A DNA stretch of 64,000 bases from Gracilariopsis chorda (lineage: Eukaryota > Rhodophyta > Florideophyceae > Gracilariales > Gracilariaceae): NCBI GenBank assembly GCA_003194525.1, contig NBIV01000177.1, positions 62,001 to 126,000 on the forward strand. Reading direction: 5' to 3'. Below the pieces are notes generated by a model. That model was not told the origin of the DNA. It searched no databases and saw only the letters and a list, made by a program, of their open reading frames with translations. Below, piece by piece: positions 1 to 11,600 of the stretch. Positions within the stretch are counted from its first letter, which is position 1. Each line of letters opens with the position of its first letter. The position numbers were made by a program, and so were the translations under genes.

Positions 1-449
1 TTGTCATGAATGGTCTTGCTGTGGACTCAATGTACTCTGCGATTCCGCAATGCATAAAAGACTACAGCTCGTGTTGGGCTGGAGACATGCAGGTCGGTCT
101 CTGTTTGCGCAGGAATGGAGTGCAAATGAGGCGCATATCAACCCCGCGGAGCACTGGATATGCAAGGAATTTCATACCATTCTCTCCGACCAAAGCAATG
201 TCTGATCGACGATATTCACGAGCGTGGAAGAGTGCAGACCATCCTCTCACGTTCCACAAGATTGAAGGAAGGGAAATGGAACTGGTGAGTCAATTGGAAC
301 GGCTAGCTGTTGCGGCCAATCGCACAGTAGATTACACATCGCTGCGAGTACATTTGCTGAAGAATGGTGTGGTGCCAGACCATTCACCAAAGAACAAGAA
401 GAACAAGCATTACTCAACCGAGTTCATGCCAGCTCACTTAAAAAGGTGA
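1..449 (+). CDS. Fringe-like (GT31-type) glycosyltransferase, C-terminal fragment
   Basis: The reading frame is open from the left edge, so the protein begins outside the window; about 149 codons are visible. The order of motifs fits the C-terminal half of Fringe/DUF604-type beta-1,3-glycosyltransferases: a run of small and Ser residues, then a Cys-containing segment with GDMQVGLCLRRNGV, matching the family's acidic 'D-x-x-V-G-x-C-L-x-x-x-G-V' block, and later HPLTFHKI, resembling the 'HP-x(n)-H' element that ends the fold. Such enzymes act in the Golgi on glycoproteins. The frame ends at a TGA overlapping AAAAGGTGAGTGC, which is also a good 5' splice donor, so a further exon is possible. The family call rests on short motifs and is moderate. 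Confidence 0.5.
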   Translation, partial: VMNGLAVDSMYSAIPQCIKDYSSCWAGDMQVGLCLRRNGVQMRRISTPRSTGYARNFIPFSPTKAMSDRRYSRAWKSADHPLTFHKIEGREMELVSQLERLAVAANRTVDYTSLRVHLLKNGVVPDHSPKNKKNKHYSTEFMPAHLKR

Positions 450-1076
450 GTGCTGTTCTTCTGTGGCGCCTTGTTCCATCCCTAACATTTACGAATCAGA
501 AAGGCGAAACTTGTATTATGACAAGTGCTACGAAACTAGAAATGCAACCAGGAATAGTCGAACCAGAGCCCTGAGCGTACTTGTCCTCTTGGAATGGTGT
601 GAATGTGTACTATTAACGGAATATCAGAAATGCTGGCATGTAATAAGTACGAAATGTCAGGTTCTCGACAGGGCTATCATAAGCAGACGGCTTCACCAGT
701 ACAGCTTTCGAGCTGACGCCAAAGAAGTCTGGAGCCTTGCATTGTTGGGAAAGAAGGCCGATGGCACCATATTGCTTGAGAACAAACGTGAAACTAATCG
801 CTTGCGGATGAAGTGTACTGATTACATTGAGAAAGTTATCTGTACCGGTGCTGTACTGCTCAAGTGAGATTAAGTGTACAGCCATTTGAACGCAAAGAGA
901 GACACACTTCTGACACACTAAACAGAGCTGAGCGTACTTATTTACAGATCTCTAACATAAACGCTGAAAACCAAAGAAAAAAAGAAGTAAACTACGTACC
1001 CTTGGTACATCGTCTTTCATCAAAGCACGGGTTGTGCGCGGCCTGGATGAAAAAGCTGGCACTACGATGCGGCTTC
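450..1076. other. Spacer with no recognised gene
   Basis: An open frame of 134 codons runs over 463-867 on the plus strand, but its product (Cys- and Arg-rich, no repeat, no domain I know) is not convincing as a protein. It could be 3' UTR or an extra exon of the upstream glycosyltransferase gene. Nothing else is seen. Confidence 0.3.
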
Positions 1077-1823
1077 TTAAAGGTCATGATCGGACTGCGT
1101 AACAGTTGAATCCACGGAAAAGGAACTGATTGTATCCTCGTTAGTAATTTCTGATGGTTGAGCACATTCCCAGTTCGCCAAAGTGACGCTTCGACATATC
1201 CTGTCCAGAGGATTATTCCTCCACTTTGAAAGGCAGCATTCCTTAGAAAATTGGAGTCGTCCTTGCTCACCTAGGACATCACACACATATTCGACAAACC
1301 CTTCTACACCACCGTCTCCATCCACCCAATCAAACTCTCCGTTAGTAGCTGTGTGCTGTTGACTTTTATGTCGTTGATAAACTGCCTCTGCTCGACTGGG
1401 TAGATCATCGCCAAAAGGAAGACAAGTAGCCATATCACCACAGTTAAGACGAGCAACAAGTGCATCCATAAGCGAACACCATGATTCTCGAGTTGGTTCG
1501 TCGAATAGTTGTATCAGGCAGTGCAGCGACTGACTGAGCCTGCAGGCACGCTTGCAACAATCGTGTGTGGAATTGGTTGATAGTGACATTTTGGGAAGAA
1601 CATTGAGAGCTGTGTCAAGGGCAGTGTTTATCGAAAAGTGCTCGGTTGTACAGTCTCGAGACGGAACGTGAGACAGAGAAGTTGAGGTAATCGACATCGT
1701 GGAAGAATACGAGGGAGTGGGTGCATGTGCATGAGTAGGCCACCTGATGGGGATTCGTGATGGTCTACTTAGAGGGGGCGAGGTCGGGAATGAGGTCGGG
1801 AATGAAGATTCTGAAAAAGCCAT
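1077..1823 (-). CDS. Unknown protein, 248 residues
   Basis: An ATG-initiated frame of 248 codons. The first 60 residues are rich in Ser, Pro and Thr and look disordered. The middle and end (about residues 65-240) have normal composition with several Cys and Trp residues, including a CCKRAC cluster near residue 88 and an acidic stretch EFDWVDGDGGVEGF. No signal peptide or membrane segment is evident and I do not recognise the family. It is the only long, balanced frame in this stretch and is read away from the flanking spacer, so I think it is real, but expression evidence would be needed. Confidence 0.5.
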   Translation of the reverse strand: MAFSESSFPTSFPTSPPLSRPSRIPIRWPTHAHAPTPSYSSTMSITSTSLSHVPSRDCTTEHFSINTALDTALNVLPKMSLSTNSTHDCCKRACRLSQSLHCLIQLFDEPTRESWCSLMDALVARLNCGDMATCLPFGDDLPSRAEAVYQRHKSQQHTATNGEFDWVDGDGGVEGFVEYVCDVLGEQGRLQFSKECCLSKWRNNPLDRICRSVTLANWECAQPSEITNEDTISSFSVDSTVTQSDHDL

Positions 1824-4186
1824 GGGGAGAATGATGGGTGTCGAAGGGATGAAATTCAGAACTTAACGGCTCGCGAGCAGGTCAAAGCCAGGCATTCTAA
1901 ACGCCGGATCCAGAACTTGTTACCGAGGGGTGGGCCAGAGGCAACAAAAGCATGAAGAGCGGCACAGGGATTGCAGCAAATTGAAGCCGGAATCGGCACA
2001 CAAGGAGCGGCACATTGCGCAGCTTGTCAAGTTAGACTCTACATGCGATCTTGGCGCGCTGACGAATGGCGAAGTCACAACGACCGTCGTTGTGCGCCCG
2101 GCGAATTTGACGCGGTATTCCACTCTAACGCGTAAACGCAGAACTCGCACCTAGTAGATACAGTACGTGAGAGGAAAGACTCATAGAAAAGGTGTTTGGC
2201 GAGGCACGTGTCGCCAGGCACATGATGACCGTGCCACCTTGAGATGGCATCCTTAGTAGCGAGCATTGGACGCTTGTGAGCGGACTCAGATCACGTTCTC
2301 CAAATTGATTTGAAGCACGTACTGCAGATTCAGCCATCGTGCTGAAGGGGCACGACGCGCTTCTGCGTTTATCGCGGGCACGTTACATGAGTGTAGGATG
2401 GTATTACCTGAGCTGTTCCAAGTCTTGTAGACAGTAAAAGGTTTCATCAGCTAAGTTATCTTGTTGGTGAAGTTATCCGGTGGATAGCTTCACAGTGTGA
2501 ATTGTCGTGGAGAGCCGCGACCAAGCTACAGCGGGATGGGATCCTGTTCAAATCTACCCTTCGTATCTACACTTTGTACTGTTTATCTTTCCATCAATCA
2601 ACGCATTCCACTAGCGAAATAACTACCGTCGTATGGCTTTTTCCTCGACCCACTGGTGGCAACGATCGTCATTCAAAGCGCCAAACTGGACCAACTCATT
2701 CAAAAATCACATGGTATTGTCGGGACCAGAGAAGGAAGAAAAGAGAAGAAAAGGAGGCGCGCAGACAAATGTGAACTACAAAATTTTTGTTTTGTTGTTG
2801 TGTGTAACAGTGTGTGTAAAGATGTAACGCAAACCAAACGAGATGAACGGAGGTCAAGGAAGTTCGCAGAATGATGCGGCATAAGATAGGCCACCAATGG
2901 CACTTCAAACAAAGCAGCGGAATCCAGGGTCACGTTACGACATGGACAGTTTCGATGGAAGCTGTGATCGCGTAAGACACGCGCCTCGCTTGCATCATGA
3001 AAAAGTTTACCTATGCCTTCTAATTTTCGTCCTGGGTGACGGGGAGATGCGGGACAGGAGGTAACATTAGATTAAGCACAGCACACAAGGCCACCCCCTG
3101 TACATGAAGCAAAACCCAACCTCCATTCGGCCCGCTCGTCAACATCATAGATCCATTGCACTGGCACAGAACATCCATCTACAGAGCACTGGTGAAGGTT
3201 ACAGGTTACACAGTTGGCCCAGACGAGACAACTCCTACATCTTAATTTTAAAACTGCTGTAAACATTCCCGCCAACATGGATGGAACATGAACAATACTT
3301 GTTGCGCAAGCTAGAGGGAAGGTAGAGCACTGACCTGGAGGTTTAAAACTTCAGAGCTTCGCGATACATAGTGAAAGGGAAGGCAACGCAGTTCACAGTA
3401 TACAGTACACGAGTTCAAAAACACAAAAACAGAAGCCCGCAGAACCTCGCGGAAAAGCATCGCTGTAACTTTGAATTGAGCGGGTAACCATCTAACTTAC
3501 CGCATTGTCACCCTGTAGAACAAGCCGTTGTGAATCGCACACACTAAAGCTGAATGAACTCGGGCATTCTACACAACAACAATGACACAAAATGCTGTTC
3601 CGGTAGCGGTACCGCTAGCCTTAAACCTGAGGTTTGCTTTAGCTTCTGAACTCGAGGGGCAACGAAGCGCCATACTCAAAAATCTTATGAGTGGTAGGAT
3701 TCGAATCACCAAACACAAAAAGAAGAGGCGGAAGCAGCTCCCATAGGGCATGTAAGGCGGTGACCAGACAGTTGGAGCTGGATATCATGCCTTGTTGACG
3801 CAACGGGCGCACTGAACCAGCGGTCAAGAAGGTCTGTACCAAGGGTAACTCAACATTTGCACTGGAACGACCGGACACGAAGGGTTAAGTTATTGTAGTT
3901 AGACAATTAGCATGATCATCGCACTCTCCGAAGAACAGAAGAGCGGAACAGGGGTAAACAAGACACAAAAAGCCAAATGTACTCATACGTATCTATCTAG
4001 CAATAGCCATCTATATGTAACAAGTAAGAAAAGCAAGACCACAACAGCATCACCATAACAAAAAAAGACAGAAGATCTTATTGCATAAACACACGTTAGC
4101 TTTCACCGGGAATTTGTGTCAACTTGTTGACAGAAGCGTCCAGGAAAAAAAAGGGAGGGCATCGAGATCCAAGTTAAACGAGCAAA
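1824..4186. other. Intergenic spacer, no gene seen
   Basis: About 2.4 kb. Open frames are all under about 90 codons, overlap one another on both strands and have no domain-like composition. An A-rich stretch lies at about 2740-2800 and another at about 4055-4160, next to the bZIP gene's 3' end. No RNA gene or repeat array is recognised. Confidence 0.5.
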
Positions 4187-5271
4187 TCAAACAGCGCGTT
4201 CCAAATTGCGCAAATGGTCCTTAAGTTTGTTATGTTGTTTCTGCATGTCTTCAAGTTCGGTAGCCAGTCTGACGCGTTCCTTCTCCGCGTTGACCAATTG
4301 TTCTTCCAGTAGTTTCACATACTCCCTCCGGCGCACGCGAGAAACTGCGGCACTTTCTCGGTTGAGCGCCAGGCGTCTTTCATACCTTTTCCTCTTCAGC
4401 TGCTCTGCGGTGAGCCTGGCGTCGTCCTCACTGATTTTCTCAACGGCCTTCTCCGCATCCGTGGGATGTTCGGCCCTCTTCCTCTTACGGGCCTTGGCAA
4501 AGCTCTCTGCCTTCATGCGGGCGCGAACCTGGGCCTCCTGCACGGCGTTGCTCATGATACCGGAGCCGAGCACGGCGCGCTGACCACCGACAGTGAGAGC
4601 GGCCTTGGTAAGGTCAGAAACCGGGGCGATAGCCGGGGCAGTGGCAGTAGCGGCGGAGGTGATGGCAGGACGCGGGGGTAAAGTCGGGGCGTTGTCTGCG
4701 GCGCCCAACGGGAAGGAATGCGGGGCCTGTGAGAAGACAGACTGGTGGGGCGGGTTCTGCACGGGACGGAAAGCGGCAGTGAGCGCGGCGGAAGAAGCAA
4801 TAGGAGGGTTGGTCGCAACGGGCTGAGATTGAACAAAGGATACATCTTGTTTAGGTTGAACGGGACGCGTAGGGGGCTGCGGAACGTGGATGGCCCTTGG
4901 AGCGGCGGAAGTGAACGGGTACTCAGTGCAGCGGAAAAGGTCGGAAAGGGATTGGGAGGGAGCGTTAGGGTCACCGGGATTTGCGGCGATCTCCGCGGAG
5001 ACGCCGGGAGACTGAAGTTGGCCAAAGGTGGGGGAGAAGCGGGGGGTGAGGCCTGTGGGTAGGGGGCGGAGGGGTTGAGGGGAGGGTGCGCAGAGAGTGC
5101 GTTAGACCAATCGGTGGGGGCGTCAACGGGGAGCGGCTCAAGGGTGGGGGTGTTGAGACGGATGGGGGGGGAGGGCGTGGGAAGCCATGGCTGAGCACTG
5201 AGCGCGACGGAGGCGACGGCGCTGGCGGCGGCGGCGCTGGCGGCCACGGTGGGCGTGTCGATGGCGGGCAT
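4187..5271 (-). CDS. bZIP transcription factor
   Basis: The C-terminus is a clear basic-leucine zipper. The basic region has the N-x7-R signature (NRESAAVSR), followed after the usual spacing by heptad leucines (LLEEQLVNAEK...L...L...L) to within a few residues of the stop. A lysine/arginine-rich KARKRKRAEH segment upstream is a likely nuclear signal. About 150-200 Pro/Ser/Ala-rich residues precede it, typical of an activation or linker region. The bZIP frame is open back to about 5100 but has no ATG there. A good N-terminus (ATG at 5271, MPAIDTPTV) lies in another frame. The two could be joined by an intron ending at the acceptor CTACCCACAG (5053-5062), or by a one-base length error in the C6 run at 5041-5046. 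The exon structure is therefore unresolved; the zipper is certain. Confidence 0.8.
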
Positions 5272-5627
5272 GTTCTGTCGAGAGCGCGACGCGGTGTTGG
5301 AGGTGGTGCTGGCGTGGTCGAAGGGTCGGACAGCGGCGTGGGCGCCAGCGATGTTGCGCGCAGCGCCGCCCTTTTGTAGCGCTCGCGTCGCCCAGCAAGG
5401 CGTCGGCCCTGCTGGCCCCGCCGCCGCCGCTTTTTGCCAGCACGCCGTTTACGTCCGCCCAATCACCGCTCCACACGTCGCACATCCTTGCTGCGCCGCG
5501 TACCGCGTGTCCACCGCTGACGCGTGGCGCGCACTCCGCTCGGTGTCCGCCGGCTACTGTGCAACAATGTGTAATGCACTGCACTCCGTGGCCCCTCCTC
5601 CCTGCTCGCCCGCCTGGCTCGCCCGCC

Positions 5628-6548
5628 CTACGCGCCCCGCCGCCACGAAAGCGACTCTTCATCGTCCTCATCGTCCTCATCGTCCTCATCGTCCTCGTCG
5701 TGCACCCCGTGCGCCTCGTGCGCCTCACCCACCTCCGGCAGCTGTCCTCCGTTCGCGAGCAAAGCCTCCCTCACGCGACCTACGTGCGAAAAGTACACGG
5801 CCCAGAAGCGCTGCTCCTTCATCCGCGCGGGCACCAGCATAGCACGTAATCTCCGCAGGCTGTCGTGAGCCCGCAGCGCCGCCTTAGCCTCATCAGCACG
5901 TCTATCCAGTACATCCCCATCGTCCTCCACGTCCACCGTCACGAACATCGACTCCCGCTTCCGTTGGCTGTACACGCAATCCACCGTCATCTGAAGTACT
6001 TCGCGTTGCAGTGCTCCCGCAACATGCTCTTCTCCGTCCGCCAGTTTCTCCCACGGTGGCCGATCATTGTTCTCTTCCACTGCTGCATCCTTGCGATCCT
6101 CGTCCACGAACATTTGCATAGCCTCCTCCCGGCTAGTGCGCAGCGTCGTCGTCGCCTGTTCCACCAGTCGTTGCGATGCGGCTGAGAGTTGTCCAAGTTC
6201 CAGCTGCCGTAGCGCGCCTACAGACTCCTCCAGATTGGCGCTGTCTACGCGCTCCTTGGCGTCGCGCAGCCGTCGACCCACGTCCTGTACCGCATTCTGC
6301 CAGAGTCGGTTCGCGCCTCCCAGCCAGTCACCCTTGTTCTCTTCCGCTCCTTCGCTCCTGGTGGTCGAACCGCCACCCACCCATCCCGCCCATGTTGAAT
6401 TTAGTGTGGCCAATGCATCCGGGAACGCTCCGCTCCTTGTATTTGCATTTTTGGTCATATCCTCGTTTGCGTTTCGTGCAATGGCTGCATTCTCCGTACC
6501 GGCCTCCACCGCCACTTCTCCACTGCCACCAGCCGCCGTCGACGCCAT
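5628..6548 (-). CDS. BSD-domain protein
   Basis: The ATG at 6548 (MASTAAGG) is preferred over an upstream in-frame TTG; this gives 306 residues. The C-terminal third contains a BSD-like core with the family's diagnostic Phe-Trp and following Tyr-Phe (MKEQRFWAVYFSHVGRVR). BSD domains are small three-helix modules found in TFIIH p62, synapse-associated and DOS2-like proteins. The N-terminal half is Ala-rich with a long predicted helix (residues about 80-150) and a WVGG/DWLGG pair like the glycine/tryptophan motif of DOS2/SYAP1-type proteins. The protein ends in an acidic tail built from a 9-bp repeat (5661-5700) encoding DED/DDE units. The cellular role is not known from sequence. It is divergently arranged with the acid phosphatase gene. 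Confidence 0.7.
   Translation of the reverse strand: MASTAAGGSGEVAVEAGTENAAIARNANEDMTKNANTRSGAFPDALATLNSTWAGWVGGGSTTRSEGAEENKGDWLGGANRLWQNAVQDVGRRLRDAKERVDSANLEESVGALRQLELGQLSAASQRLVEQATTTLRTSREEAMQMFVDEDRKDAAVEENNDRPPWEKLADGEEHVAGALQREVLQMTVDCVYSQRKRESMFVTVDVEDDGDVLDRRADEAKAALRAHDSLRRLRAMLVPARMKEQRFWAVYFSHVGRVREALLANGGQLPEVGEAHEAHGVHDEDDEDDEDDEDDEESLSWRRGA
5661..5700. repeat. 9-bp tandem repeat (ATCGTCCTC) inside BSD gene
   Basis: About four and a half copies of ATCGTCCTC in tandem. Read on the minus strand they code for the acidic Asp/Glu tail of the BSD-domain protein. Copy number is a whole number of codons, so expansion or contraction keeps frame. Confidence 0.8.
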
Positions 6549-6948
6549 GTTTAGATTGCACTCCGTCTGCAATCGCCTTTGCTTTAAATGTGATATGCAG
6601 TCGATCCTACACTCCTACCAGTTTGACGGCTGTTCGCACTTTCAGAGCGAAGCAGCCCAGCTTAGCAATGATAGGATATCTCTGCTTCGTTTCGTTCGTG
6701 CAGTGAGCCACAGCAGTTCAAGCCAGTTCACAAACCTGTCGTCAACGCAGTGGAGGAGCAAGTTACGTACAGAGTATAGCACATCACCGCCAGTGTAAGG
6801 CGGACACGTGTCCAGCACACAAATTCGTTGGCCATCTCCATTGGCGAATCTCATTGCGCGCACCTTGCTTCTCGTCCGTTGGTGTACCGTGCTACATGAA
6901 GGGCAATTGATTGCGTTTCATCAAACTGCTCGCTCATCCATCGCTGCT
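6549..6948. promoter_or_regulatory. Shared divergent promoter region
   Basis: 400 bp separate the ATG of the minus-strand BSD gene and the ATG of the plus-strand acid phosphatase, so both promoters must lie here. I see no unambiguous TATA box or repeated operator. The open frame extending from 6808 toward the phosphatase starts with GTG and is better taken as 5' UTR. Confidence 0.45.
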
Positions 6949-8460
6949 ATGCATACGAAACGTCCTTTGCACGCCGTCGCTTTCTTCCTGGCGCTCGTCC
7001 CGTTCGTGCTCTCAGACTCCTCCACCGGGGAACTCGAGCCCTCAGATCTCTCCGCACAACAGCCCAAGCTCCTCTTCGTCGCTGAGTTGTGCCGTCATGG
7101 CGATCGAACCCCGCTGGCTCAGTTTCCTTCCGATGCACTTCCGGCCTACAAGTGGCCGGAGGGAATTGGCGAGCTTACTGCCATAGGTCAGCGCGCCCAT
7201 TACGAACTAGGAAAACGTCTGCGACAACGTTACGTCGACACCGGCTTCCTGCCAGAGGCTTACTCCCCAAGGGATGTGTATGTGCGCAGTACAGATATCG
7301 ATCGCACCCTGGTGTCTGCTACCTCCCAAATGACCGGCCTGTATCCGCCTGGAACCGCCGCTAACACAGACGTGCGCGTTCGCTTTGGAAACGACCCACT
7401 GCATGAGAATGAGGGTGGTTTGCCGCACCTTTTCCAGCCCGTTCCTGTCCACACGCAATCCAAGGACAACGATATGCTATTGCTCCCGGATCATAATTGT
7501 CCTAGACAGGATCGTAACTTACATCACATGTACAAGGCTCCAGAATTTCGCGAAAAAGTACGACAAGAACGTCACTTCTTGCGAACTCTGGCAAAGATTG
7601 CCAAAGTGGATCCGGACACGTTCACTGTTTGGAATGCGGAGAGGTTGTCGGATACATGGACTGTTTTCCAACATCACTCTGTTCCTCTGCCCGAAAAAGC
7701 TACCCCCGATATCGTAGCTCACGCCAGAAACTTATCCTACTGGCTCATTACTTACATGAACCAGGGCATTGAACAGAACCGTCTTCGTGGTGGACTCATT
7801 CTTTATACTGTTAGCGAGTATATGGCTATGGCCGCCCTCAAATATCAGAGACGGCTACCACTAGAATATCAAGGTGACCACAAGAAGTTCGTACTGCTAA
7901 GCGCCCACGACACCACCGTCACTGCCACTTTGTCTGCTTTGCAAGCGTTTGATGGAATCAACCCGCCGTACAACTCCACGCTCATTTGGGAATTTTACGT
8001 AGGTCATGATGACGCATATTTCATCAAAGTTGAATACAACGGCAACCCTGTACTCTTACCGGGCTGCTCCGACGTCATGTGCCCCGTTATTGAGTATATT
8101 CAATCTACTGCGAAACGCACTGTCGAAGGAGAGTTCAAGAAGAACATCGAATGTATGGTTGGTTTCGGCCATTTTGCTGCACTGGTTAACAGTTGGTTCA
8201 GAAAACTTCATCCTAAGGAAAACCTCATCAATCTTGCTTTCTCTCCTGACGATCAAAATGACGAGTCAGGTTCTTCTGTTGTCACCTCCATCATCGCTGT
8301 CGTGTGTGGTTTTTTGGTGCTTATAGGCGCTGTTGGAATTGCGTCGCGAATGCGTTCCCGGTACAACGGCTATGTACGCGCAAATGATGCATCTATTGAT
8401 GCTGTGTATCGCCAACCAATAATGCAGGACGTTGTTTCCGATCGACGTATACTCATGTAA
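6949..8460 (+). CDS. Histidine acid phosphatase, secreted and membrane-anchored
   Basis: The ATG at 6949 is chosen because it places a signal peptide at the very N-terminus (MHTKRPLHAVAFFLALVPFV). The product is 503 residues. It carries the phospho-acceptor motif RHGDRTP (about residues 49-55) and the proton-donor motif SAHDTT (about 317), the two hallmarks of histidine acid phosphatases (branch 2: lysosomal/prostatic acid phosphatases and relatives). Catalysis goes through a phosphohistidine intermediate on phosphomonoesters. Several Cys (PGCSDVMCP, NIEC) could form disulfides. A single hydrophobic helix (about 443-465) followed by Arg-rich residues and a short tail predicts a type I membrane protein, as in human ACP2. 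The likely site is the vacuole/lysosome or cell surface, with phosphate scavenging a plausible role. Confidence 0.92.
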   Translation: MHTKRPLHAVAFFLALVPFVLSDSSTGELEPSDLSAQQPKLLFVAELCRHGDRTPLAQFPSDALPAYKWPEGIGELTAIGQRAHYELGKRLRQRYVDTGFLPEAYSPRDVYVRSTDIDRTLVSATSQMTGLYPPGTAANTDVRVRFGNDPLHENEGGLPHLFQPVPVHTQSKDNDMLLLPDHNCPRQDRNLHHMYKAPEFREKVRQERHFLRTLAKIAKVDPDTFTVWNAERLSDTWTVFQHHSVPLPEKATPDIVAHARNLSYWLITYMNQGIEQNRLRGGLILYTVSEYMAMAALKYQRRLPLEYQGDHKKFVLLSAHDTTVTATLSALQAFDGINPPYNSTLIWEFYVGHDDAYFIKVEYNGNPVLLPGCSDVMCPVIEYIQSTAKRTVEGEFKKNIECMVGFGHFAALVNSWFRKLHPKENLINLAFSPDDQNDESGSSVVTSIIAVVCGFLVLIGAVGIASRMRSRYNGYVRANDASIDAVYRQPIMQDVVSDRRILM

Positions 8461-8662
8461 CCAAACGGCAAAAGACCAATTCTTGTCGGCTCCTGCGATC
8501 CTAGCTAGGCGTTGTACTATTTGCTCGGGTCTGGAGTCCAACTATAGTAGCACTTACTGCAAGAGAAGCAAACACAAAATACCCTTTTGGCCCTCTCCAT
8601 AGTTCTACGTACAGATTATCAACTTAGCCAATTAGAGATCTTCACAAGTTTAGCCAACTACG
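8461..8662. other. Convergent 3' spacer
   Basis: Short gap between the acid phosphatase stop and the stop of the minus-strand condensin gene; it must hold both 3' UTRs. No structure is noted. Confidence 0.4.
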
Positions 8663-11600
8663 TCACCGCTCCTCATTCTTATCCTCGTTGTTAACTTCCT
8701 CATCAAAATTCAGCACCACTCTGGCTCGATCGTCACGGTGCTGTATTGTTTCTACATCTTTCTCTGTCAGATTTCGTAATGCATTCAGTGTACTTCGGAT
8801 TTCGTGCAGCTCTTCTGGAACTTCTTGTGAAGCGTCGCTGTCTTCTTCAGTCTCGGGGAATTGGCTTCCAATCATATCTTGCACATGTGCAAAAAACTGC
8901 CTTGCTCCCACGGTGGGGCCTTTTGTTGTGTCTCCAGTGTTCGTGTAGCGCTGGAACAGCGCACTCAACGTGAAACCCGTGAAACTTACAACAGCCTTAT
9001 CTGAGGGAGGCCCAAGCGCGCCGAATCGCATGCATGTCACAACGGCGGAAAACAATTCGCAAGCATTCGACGGGGCAGCATCCGAAGCGCTTGTTACCAG
9101 CGTGGTGAAAATGTTGCACAAAGTGGACGCGAGTAAATTATGCTCTGCTGTATCGCAGTCGCCGAAAACGGAAAGCAAACAACTTGAGAAGACTTGCTGA
9201 AAATCAGATGGGTCTCCTTCTCGTTGCATTTCCAACATCACCCCGCAAATGAATTTCTCCAGCACCGTCTGCTTTGCCGGTACCCCTGTTAGCCTCTCAT
9301 CGCTTACCTCACACTTCATTAACACATCTAAAGCCAGTTTCAACATGGAGGCGGCCGTACGTCGCAGACCAGAAGCACATGACTTCGACGAAGCCCGATC
9401 GTCGTTGCAATCTAACACGTACTGTTCACGCAACATGAATGCGATCCGAAGGATTTCAAGAATTGCTCGACTGAGAACCTTTTCTTCATAATCTGTTATC
9501 TTCTTGACATGTTGTGCTAGCTTTTCGATGCACAACAAGTCTTGTTCATTTGCATTTCCCAAAGCTACAACATCAGCACTGAACCCGAGGCAAAGGCTTA
9601 TCATAGCCACCCCGAAAGGTTCATTTTGAGAGAATGCCCTTAACCAGAGTTCATCGCCAGCGCACCACTGCAAAAGTTCTCGCATTTCTTTGTATGCCCT
9701 CTCATCGTATTGTAGGGATGATATAAACATAAGTGCGGTTTTCCAGGTGTCTGCCAAGCTACCGAGCAATAACTGAGAGCCTGGCTGTGCTTCGTCCGCC
9801 ATGTCACTGTCTTCGGATTCGAGTGAATGGTCTAAAGCACCGAGGCTCCCTTTTCGAAGTGTAGATATTAACTGGGTCCATTGTTCATGCGGCTCAGAGT
9901 GTGAAGATGCACTGGAATCCATTGCAATGCTTGACAAGAAGAGCTCCCGAAAATCGTTGTTCTCCAGAAGTATATTGGAGCAGGCTCGAAGGGCAAACAA
10001 CGCATTCTTTCGGATCATTGAAGGGCTTCGGTTTGCTTTTGATGTAGTGCTTCCAGCTCTTGTTGATCCACGAGCCTTCTTCTGCGTCTTAGCACCGATA
10101 GTTGACGTTCGACAACCCGTTATTGCCCCGTCACTCCATCCCGAAATCACCGCCGATAGAGTTGGAAGTAGTTTCCATCGAATACCACAAGACATAAGAG
10201 CAGCAAGTAGCTCATGAAAGCTTGCAACGTCAGCATGGCTATCTCGAGAAAGATCCATGACAGAATCCATTTGCTCTCGCCAGATAGTAATAATAGGGCG
10301 CATTCGGGATTCCGATATGCAACCTGCCATTCTCCACACCGTTGCTCTAAGAAGAAGGCTATTCCCTTGTTCAGTCAACATGGGCTTCAGTGCATCTCCT
10401 CCAAAGACTCTATCGAGATAGGTGCGAAGGGGCTTGTTCTTCTCCTTCTGAAGGCTAGGAGAAATCGCAACAAGAACATCAGCCACAACGCCGAATAATG
10501 TAGATCGGCTTATTTCATTGTCTGGTTTTAACGGACGGTCGTTTTCATCACCACAGTTCGTGTTCTCATTTCTCGGCTGGATGTTTTCTTGGTTAATGGG
10601 AAGTCTTCGACGAGAAGATTTCCGTTGTACTCGTCTTCCCTTTTTGTTTCCGTCCTGTATTCTTTCTTCTATGTTCTCATGCGCTTCCACAGCGGCCTCA
10701 GCAATGGTCATTACAAATTCGCAAAGTGGTCCAGGTGGGACGTGAAGGTTAACGTGCTTGTAGAAGTATTTGGCAGCTTCTTTGCTTGTCCCTAGCATCG
10801 AGAGGCAGGCTCGCCTCCTGCTGAGAGCAATTTCATCGGAGGTCTTGTCCTTCTTCTCTAACGGAAAGTACGAAGTCACGATTAGATTCATGATCTTAGT
10901 CGCTGCAGGCGTTGATTCCTTTGGAAGCCTGAGAAGCAAGTCCTCTACAGGAACAATGTCAAAGTATCGCAGAGATTGCATACGCTTAGCCTTGACGGAG
11001 ATCAACAGATCAAGAAATGCTAATCGTACTCGTTCTACCTTGTCATGAATAAGGTTCTTGAGTCTCGGAACGGCTCGTGATAATAGCTCCCCAGCAAGAT
11101 GATTTTGTACCATGAACTCTATACCTTCGAACACCGCCAGCCTTACCTGAGCTGCTGAGGTGTCAAACGCGAGTTTGGACGTGATGATGTCGATCATTCG
11201 CTTCGCAGAAGCCAAAGGTACAAGGTCCCAGAACAGTCCTAACACCCTGCATGTGCCTTCTACGGAAGCCTTGCGAACGATAGGGGACGGGTCTTCGAGT
11301 AACTCCAACAACTTTGAGCACTGATAACCAATCGTTTTTGCAATCTCCTCGCGCAACTCACCTGGGTCATGAATCGGGAATGCATCCGCAAGGATCATTA
11401 CCGCGTTTCGACGTACAACCGCATTGGCAACCATGAGATTACCAAACAACACAGGTCCGTAAATGCGATTAAGGAGCAGATCAACCCCATTTACTCTTTT
11501 GTTGGCATGAAATGCAGATAGCACCGTACGTAGATTTGATGCGTAAGGTTCTGAACCGGCACGGATGGCGAACTCACTGACTTTCATGAGCTTTTTGGCC

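Noticed and set aside
463-867. 134-codon plus-strand frame as a gene
   Set aside because: No domain, odd composition and a competing minus-strand frame over the same bases; kept only as a remark.
5249-5842. 197-codon plus-strand frame over the bZIP/BSD genes
   Set aside because: It is the complement of Pro/Ala- and Asp/Glu-rich coding sequence of the minus-strand genes; composition is explained by that.
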